Assembly (NCBI GenBank): GCA_007258455.2
Contig: VDFB02047230.1
Span: 157,364,635-157,428,634 of the forward strand
Direction: 5' to 3'
Length of the DNA: 64,000 nt
DNA from: Sequoia sempervirens
Lineage: Eukaryota; Streptophyta; Pinopsida; Cupressales; Cupressaceae
Part shown: piece by piece, positions 57,659 to 64,000 of the stretch
Layout of the letters: each line of letters opens with the position of its first letter
Position numbering within the stretch: position 1 is the stretch's first letter
The notes under the pieces: model-generated
Databases searched by the model: none
The model's input: only the letters and a program-made list of their open reading frames with translations
What the model was told of the DNA's origin: nothing
Made by a program: the position numbers and the translations under genes

Positions 57659-60600
57659 TTCTTTTGGTTGTTGGTTCTGGATATTTCTCTTGTGAAGATT
57701 TCTCAGTTTGTTGGGATGGAAGACATCTGGAGGAATGGACTGATGTATTGATCCTTTGATGAGTGGAAGCCTTGTGTTATTCTGAGACAACATGCAGCTT
57801 GAAGGATGGTCAAAATGAAAAAAGGAGTTGATCATGTTGTGATCTGTGTCTCTTGGCTAGTAGAGATTTAACCTTGGAGTATGAGGTGGATTTTCTTACT
57901 ATGTGGCTGTGTAGCAGTAAAGCTTTCATATTGGTGTTTGTGTGATAGGCTCCTGGGTGATATGGAGAAGCCTAGATTTTTTCTCAGTCATGGAAGAGAG
58001 TGCTTATGCTAGGTGGTGGTTCCTAGTGTTGGAAAGCACGGTTTCCTATTAACCTCAAATGCTTAAAGGCTATGGAGTTAATCATTAGATGATTTGCAAG
58101 CTTCTCAAATAGCCTTTCTCTCTTTCTCAGATGCATGTACATGTTGGTGGTTTAGAGTTGGCCTGAAAGGGGTCTGGATTCTCTTGAACTGTTGTTTCCT
58201 TTCTAAGGATGTTTTGTACTTGCATGGCTTTATGGTTTTACAGGTTTTACACGGTTAAGCAAAAACTTGTGATCATGTGGAGTTGTTGTTAAGCTATTGT
58301 CTAAGCATTGGCCTTTTTGGGGAGTTCCTAGATGAGATAGTTGTAGGTCTGCATGCATGCTTGGTGCATGGTTTGAGGAAGTATGTTTTCTTCTTTGCAT
58401 GGGAGTGTTGGTAAGTGATTTGTCACTTAGCATTCTTGTGGTGGTGTTCCTTGACTATGGTGCTCGTTGTGGACATGTTTGGCAAGTCAAATCTGGTGTG
58501 ATCTGGTGTTTGAGTCATGTTGTCTATGTGGTTATTCTCTTTGATATCTTAGTGATGCAGTTTCCAATGCAATGATGGGTTTGCACATTTCTGTTGAATG
58601 GATCTATGGGTTGTGCAATGTTGTGGGTTGTCTTTACCTACATGTTTGCTCTGAGACAACTCAGATGTGGACTATCTATATCCACAAGGTTGATTCTTTT
58701 TTTGGTACAAACTTGTTAGCTGGCCTTGTCTGTGATCACTTGTTCATTGGTGTTTGCTTTGAGATGAGAGGATGGATACTATTGAGTGCCTGAATAGTTG
58801 GTTATGGGAACCTATAGCAGGTGGTCATGATGCTTGGAGAGCTCGGATGTCACATTTCAATGGGAGCTCTAGCAATGACTGTGGGTTCATCACATGGTGG
58901 TGATTGGTCTTCTTTAAGGTTTCAGAAGGGTTCTTACGCTTTTGCATGGACATTATTTGAAGATGTGCAACATCTTGGAACCATGGAAGATGCTTGGAGT
59001 CTTTGGCCAAGGTGTTGGTGGTGCTTGACAGGTGATGCTATTTTTTTAGTCTATTTGCTTATGTCATGGTATACTCTTGCTTGTACACTGGAGTTTTGGC
59101 ATTGTGCATTGTACTTGAGACAATGGAAAAGTCACCTGAAGCATGGGATCTCCTATGAGGATGTGTAGATCATGATGTCATGATAAGTTCCTAATTCAGC
59201 TGATTGGAACTTTGACAGTGGTCTGGAAATTCTTTGTGTATTGAGTGCTTTGATTACTTGCTTGATACTTCATGTTAGTGCAGTAATGCAGTTGAAGTTT
59301 AGTATGAGATGATTAGTTGCTAATACTCATGGATACATGAAGAATAAGGTGAGGCTATTTTTCTCTTATGAGAGATGTGTTGCTACTTGTTACTTTTGTT
59401 AAAATTGTTCAACAGAAATTCTGAGAAGCCTTCACCTTGGTTGAACGTGAGTTCAATAAGAGACCTATGAGGAGATTGCTCTTGGATTAGTCATGATGAC
59501 TTGTATATCTTGAAGGAGTATTCTCGTTCCCACTCTTGGTATTCTCGACAATTTATCTAAAAGGTATGTGGCCCATTATATTTTTCAGATGTGTTTTATT
59601 AAGTTTACTTTCATGATATGGATCTTGAATTACTGTTTAATGATTCTAGAAGATTCATAGTGGAAGTTGTATAGTTTCTTTAATCTCCTTGTTACTAATG
59701 AGAATTGGTAGGAGATGTATGGGCTGATTTCCTAAAATGGGAAATGAACAAGCTTGATCTTCTTTGAGATGCTTACATCCATGTTGGTTTTAAAGATAGT
59801 TTGATCTTGGTGATTGAACGGATGGATGTTGTTAAGGTTTCCTTGTGGGATGTGAAGATGATCATTCTTGACACAGCTAGCTATTAGAACTGTATGTAGA
59901 AATATGTTCTACAGGAAGATGATGTGCAGAGTTTCTGTCTGTGGCCATGAAAGTTTGTGGTGAGAGAAATGTCTCTTTTGACGGTTTGTTGCAAGATGTG
60001 CATATCATTGTGTATATTTCCTTGGAACTACATGGTTACATTTTTTATGTGCTGGTATTGGTAGACTTGTTGACGCTTTTGATCTTTTAGATGTGGATTA
60101 CTCAGGCAATGGGAGTTTTTGTAAGTGTCTTGTCTTCTTCGACGGGTTGACACTGGAGCTTGTATTTGTTGTTGTTGAGTTGGTTCTGGTTCGGCATGAG
60201 TTTACTAATGGTCATACATGTTGAGGTATGTAAGATTGGATGGTATAGCACGAGCTATGGGTGATATTTTCAGTTTTGTGGGTTTATCAGTTGGATGGAA
60301 ATGGTAAGTCTAATTGTTGTTCTAACTGGTGGCATTGTGTATCTTGTTTTTGGATAATGACTTCACTATTGTGTTTTGTTTGAAGTTTTGAAGTTGATAT
60401 TGCTTTTGTATAGCATTTGAACACAATGAAGTGGTAGCAGTATATTGGTGGTGAGATCACTGGGATCTTTTGCTTGTGTTTGTTGGAATGGTGCTTATAC
60501 ACCTTGGCTTTGTATTCTTCATCCACAGGTGGCATGTTGGAAGATGACAGGATTGTTGCCCAAAGTTGAACATCTTGGATGTTGGAGCTAATTTCTTGAT

Positions 60601-60830
60601 AGAGCATGAGAGAATGTTGAGGTCTATGTGGTTTCCTGGATGGCTGTGATCGGTTGCTTTGTTGGTCAGTGAGTTGTAGTTGGATACCTGGTCTTTGTTG
60701 TAGATTGTCTTGTGGACTATTATCTGTTGAATCATGTTGATTGGGTGTCTTGAGTATTGCAGGTTTTAAACTAGTCGAGATAGTGTGATCTTAGTTCCTA
60801 GTTGCTTTGAAGGTTCCTGTGTGATCTTCG
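57659..60830 (+). other. Interior of the LARD-like element, no coding domain
   Basis: The 3.2 kb between primer-binding site and polypurine tract is T/G-rich on the plus strand. Open frames are at most 115 codons and show no Gag, protease, integrase, RT or RNase H motif in any frame. Structural RNA signals for packaging are likely here but cannot be recognised by eye. Confidence 0.75.
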
Positions 60831-60843
60831 TCAAGTGGGAGAT
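60831..60843 (+). other. Polypurine tract of the LARD-like element
   Basis: TCAAGTGGGAGAT directly precedes the 3' LTR start TGTTGG. It is identical to the tract of the Copia element at 1880-1868. Confidence 0.9.
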
Positions 60844-63676
60844 TGTTGGAAAATGTGCCTCAATCTCATAGGCTGTAAACCCTGGGTGATCCCATAATAG
60901 TGGTTTACAATTTTTTGCCAAACTGGACACTGAAATTATTATTTTTAACTAAATATTCACATTCGGGCACCTATAGCGGCTAAATTGTGAGGAATTTGAA
61001 GATGGTGCAAACTAGAGTCTCATAAAATTTTGTCTGTAGATTCTAAAAATATTTTTTTCAAAAATTTTTGAATCAAATTGTATTTCTTTTTCCATCTCCC
61101 ATGAAAATAGATTTTTTTCCAGAAAACAACATTTTGAAAAAGTGATGCACACTGTATAATGCATAACTTTTTTTCCATGAAGGATAAAATTCTAATTCTT
61201 TCAAATTTAGATTTGTAACTTTGATATCTAGTGCTTCCACTTGGTTACATAGTTTTTTATTCAATATTTTTTTCCTTAATCAAGTTTCAAAGTCAAACAA
61301 ATTACAATTCAAACACACGTGTATACGCGTAACTTTTTATATATGTCAAATTTTTTTTATTTTTATTTTTTGGATCAAGGACTTCAATATCTAGTGCACT
61401 CATATTTTTCAATTTTTTTTGATAATCTTCTATTTTTCCACATGTGAAGAACAAAGAAATTCATTTTGATGAAAAACCTATGTTTAATAAAACTTAAAAA
61501 ACAAATACATAACAAAACCAAAACATATTAAAATTATATTCATTGGATAGCTTGTTCTAAGGAATACCATAATCATTTGAAATAAATTTTAAATGAATTC
61601 ATTTGATCCCCGAAAATCTAAATCAAAAGTGATTTTTTATCAGCATTTTGATAGGTGTAAAGGAGATGCATTTATAGGTATGGTTTAAACCTAGCGAGGT
61701 TCTATCCAAGGGGGTTTGATCTAAGGTGATTTGATGAAACCCTCTTCAATTTGAATCCTTAAAATAGAACTTTTTAAGGCTTAAATCATTATATTTTCCA
61801 AAAATATGTGATTTCAGCTAAAATTTGTTCCTCTCAGGAATTGTAAACCACTATTATGACAGCACCCCCCTAAGAAAGCATAGTCACTGTGACATTTTTG
61901 TTGTCTAGCTGACTGGAAGTTGTAACCTTGTGTTTTGCTCATGTTGCCAAGACAATGCTTCTATCTTGCCAACTGGTGATATCGCTGTGACTTGTGGCCT
62001 TCACTGTAACCTTTTGCTGAGTGGAGACCTCTGGCCGACAGTTGGTGGCTACTGGATATCGGTGTGACTCTGGGAGACAAGCGGTGTCGAGGAGAGTCTT
62101 GGACAATCGGTATGTCTCATACCGACAAGGGAAGTATTGTCGATAGATAATCACATGTGGTCATCGGTGTAACTCAAGGGTCTCGGTGAGAAGTCTCGGT
62201 GACAATAAGAGTCTCACCGACTGGTGGATGCTTCACAGTAACATTAAGACTCGGTGAGAGGTCTTGGCGAGAGCGAAATGTCTAGCCAATAGAAGATTTC
62301 AATGTGACTCTTAGACATCGGTATGATGTCTTGGCGATTTTTGATAGTCTCATCGATGGGGATGAGGTCAGTGTAACATGAAGAGGCTCAGTGTGAACTC
62401 CTGGAAAACTTGTTTGTCTTGCTGATGGAAATCCTGAGGTTGGTATGAATCTTGGCAATTGCTTGGTGTTCAGTATGTCTTGAGACTTTAGAGTAACGTC
62501 TCAGCGAAAGCGATATGTCTTGCCGACTTGTGTTTCGGTATAATATGAAGAGCTCGTTATGAAGTCTTGGCAAAGAGCGATAGTCTTGCCGACTATTCTT
62601 TGGTGCTCGATATGACTTGAAGCCCTCGGTATAACCTCTTGGCAATAGTTGGATGTCTTAGCGATAGCGTTAGCAGATGAGTTCAACTGGAGGTCGGTGA
62701 GAGGTCTTGCTGATCATGTTGATGAGGAGACTCTTGCTGACATATGGATGCTGATAGGAATACAATGGGTTTTGGTATGACTTGTGAGCTCGGTGGAACC
62801 TCTTGCCGATGGAGATGACTCTTGGCGACAATGTGTAAACGGGTCTTATGGCATTGAAGAGACACTTCTTGTGTCTCACCGACATGTGACACAAGTTGAT
62901 CACTATTGACCGAGTGAAGATTGTCTGACGTGGTACAATGTGGACCAATCCGAGAATAGGATGTGAACAGTTGTGACTGTTTCTGTGTGGAAGGGAAAAA
63001 TCTACATGAGGAAATGGAAACATCTACATTTCGATAAGGATGTTGAGCTGGAGGTTGTTGTTTTGACAGTTATGATCTTGAACCGATTCACAAAGCTACA
63101 TGAGAATGAATGTACATGAATGCATTGGACATTCAGGAGTGAATTAGGCTGACGGGCTAATAAGCCAAGGAGCTGAAGAGTTGAGAGTGAGAGAGAATGA
63201 TAGAGTGAGGACCAAGTGGCTGGCTGAAAGGCCGAAGCCATGAGGTCAAAGCAGAGGAAGAGAAAGGCAGTGTTATGCTGGAATCTCTCCTAATCTCTCT
63301 GGGGGTGTTTGCTACCAGTTGTATCCAAATAAACAAGATGTAATCTCTGAAAAGGTCTGAAATTGTATTGTAACTGATTTGTTGCTAAATAATATAATGG
63401 CTCGATCTTTGGAGTGTGGGGTTTTTTATCTGAAAGGATTTTCCCCACGTAAATCTTTGTGTTCTGCTTTTCTGTTTTATCTTTCATCTATGTTGTTGAT
63501 TGTTGTTGAATTCACATATGTTTTTCTTAGAAGGATCAATGTGGGAAATAATTGTCTCTGTTTCCACTTTAGGACATAGTTGAACGTGTCTTTGAGGTAA
63601 CCAAATCGAAATGAAAGTTACTGAAGGCACTACTGTATGGAGTTTTCACTAGATACGCTCCCTAGATTTCCTTACA
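60844..63676 (+). repeat. 3' LTR of the LARD-like element, split by a TIR transposon
   Basis: After removing the 984-bp insert and one CCCT copy it measures 1845 bp against 2047 bp for the 5' LTR. Most of the difference is a deletion of about 227 bp matching 5' LTR positions near 55958-56185, with GTCTC-GGTGA-type subrepeats at both ends, as expected of recombination between subrepeats. Short insertions elsewhere (near 63190 and 63400) offset part of it. Confidence 0.9.
60884..61867. mobile_element. 984-bp non-autonomous TIR transposon in the 3' LTR
   Basis: The 29-bp ends are inverted: both contain CATAATAGTGGTTTACAATT after GGGTGNNNN, with about four mismatches near the tip. CCCT at 60880-60883 is repeated at 61868-61871, and the other LTR has the empty site with one CCCT. 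C-runs at the right edge leave one or two bases of uncertainty. The interior is AT-rich with no transposase. A 4-bp duplication does not clearly assign it to a superfamily. Confidence 0.85.
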
Positions 63677-63681
63677 GTTTC
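63677..63681. repeat. Target-site duplication GTTTC, right copy
   Basis: This is a perfect copy of 55592-55596 right after the LTR end CCTTACA. Confidence 0.9.
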
Positions 63682-64000
63682 TACTTCGGAATAGCTAAGA
63701 TATCCCAAAGAGACACACTAGCAGATGATTTTTTCAATTGTTCCACCACATTAAATGGTGGTAGATTTGGAGGCTTCTTCTCTTTAGTCCTAGTTATAAC
63801 AATTTTCCTTCACAACGGGCATTGTTGTGCCATTGTGGAAGTACTAGTTGTCTGGTTGGATACACCTTTAGGTTGTAGACTCACCAGTTGCGAGACAATC
63901 GATTCTCCCATGAATCTCCTCTTTGAGCAAGTGTTGTAATCGGACTGCACTTGTGGAGTTTTTGATGTGGACACATCATTGGAAAACACCACCTCTTCTT
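63682..64000 (-). pseudogene. Gypsy polyprotein segment upstream of protease, cut by window edge
   Basis: The minus strand reads VFSNDVSTSKTPQVQSDYNT, RRFMGESIVSQLVSLQPKGV and, after a stop, KKPPNLPPFNVVEQLKKSSA with SVSLWDILAIPK. This last motif is common just before the protease in plant Gypsy elements. It is the direct continuation of the protease fragment at 55591, separated by the nested 8.1-kb element, though a frameshift is needed to join them. Gag proper would lie to the right of the window. Confidence 0.78.

Larger units (their letters stand above)
55597..63676 (+). mobile_element. Complete non-autonomous LTR retrotransposon (LARD-like, 8080 bp)
   Basis: Both LTRs, the primer-binding site, the polypurine tract and a perfect 5-bp target duplication are present, but the 3.2-kb interior has no gag or pol. 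It therefore moved with proteins made elsewhere. LTR starts (TGTTGGAAAATGTGCC) and ends (TTTCCTTACA), the two-base gap before the primer-binding site and the 13-base polypurine tract match the Copia at 254-7656. It inserted into a Gypsy polyprotein gene and later received a TIR element in its 3' LTR. Confidence 0.9.
50306..64000 (-). mobile_element. Minus-strand Ty3/Gypsy element with nested insertions, cut by window edge
   Basis: Reading right to left: a polyprotein segment (64000-63682), then, across an 8.1-kb nested element, aspartic protease, an extra RNase H, RT, RNase H, a LINE-derived insert, and integrase ending at 50306. Protease, RT and integrase order makes it Ty3/Gypsy. The extra RNase H lies before the RT, unlike the other Gypsy in this window. 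Gag and the 5' LTR lie beyond the right edge, and the 3' LTR is not resolved. All domains are broken. Confidence 0.88.

Noticed and set aside
58357..59168. Three consecutive plus-strand open frames in the LARD interior (up to 115 codons)
   Set aside because: They have no domain motifs, their Trp/Cys/Leu-rich composition is typical of T/G-rich non-coding DNA, and all are in different frames.

Overview
This window looks like intergenic DNA from a large, repeat-rich seed-plant genome; a gymnosperm is my best guess, but the sequence does not prove it. I find no host gene, rRNA, tRNA gene or CRISPR array. Almost everything recognisable is a retrotransposon, broken by stops and frameshifts, and several are nested inside one another. 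Many stops and lost catalytic residues fit single C-to-T or G-to-A changes, as expected for old, methylated, silenced copies. Layout: (1) 254-7656 is a full-length Ty1/Copia element on the minus strand with two 1614-bp LTRs, a 5-bp target duplication (GTTCT), a primer-binding site and a polypurine tract. It sits inside an older, decayed, Pro/Ser/Thr-rich reading frame seen at 35-253 and again from 7662. (2) 11.0-16.3 kb is a plus-strand L1-type LINE (DUF4283/zinc-knuckle ORF1; reverse transcriptase, zf-RVT and RNase H in ORF2). It lacks most of its endonuclease and is split by a 0.45-kb insert. A second decayed frame with a LINE-like tail follows to 18.7 kb. (3) 18.7-22.0 kb is the 5' end of a minus-strand LTR element. 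Its LTR is interrupted by a 5'-truncated, poly(A)-tailed LINE (20198-21527). (4) 22.0-35.4 kb holds an AT-rich LTR-like block with a 62-bp tandem repeat, a decayed plus-strand Ty3/Gypsy element of Tat-like layout (gag, protease, RT, RNase H, second RNase H, integrase), and a tandem-repeat-rich 3' non-coding tract. (5) 35.4-44.3 kb has little recognisable coding sequence. (6) 44.3-48.5 kb holds a long decayed minus-strand frame I cannot name. Head to head with it is a plus-strand frame (49196-49837) behind a TATA box. (7) 50.3 kb to the right edge is a minus-strand Ty3/Gypsy element whose extra RNase H lies upstream of the RT. It is interrupted by a LINE-derived insert (about 51.3-52.7 kb) and by a complete 8.1-kb LTR element (55597-63676, target duplication GTTTC). 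That 8.1-kb element has no gag-pol, and its 3' LTR carries a 984-bp inverted-repeat transposon. How they relate: the coding-dead 8.1-kb element and the Copia element share LTR ends, primer-binding site with its spacing, polypurine tract and a family of short LTR subrepeats. This suggests a non-autonomous partner that used Copia-type proteins. The plus-strand frame at 49.2-49.8 kb is antisense to the minus-strand Gypsy and just beyond its integrase, where some plant Gypsy elements carry an antisense extra ORF. No clearly new biological system is visible; these two relationships are the most interesting leads.
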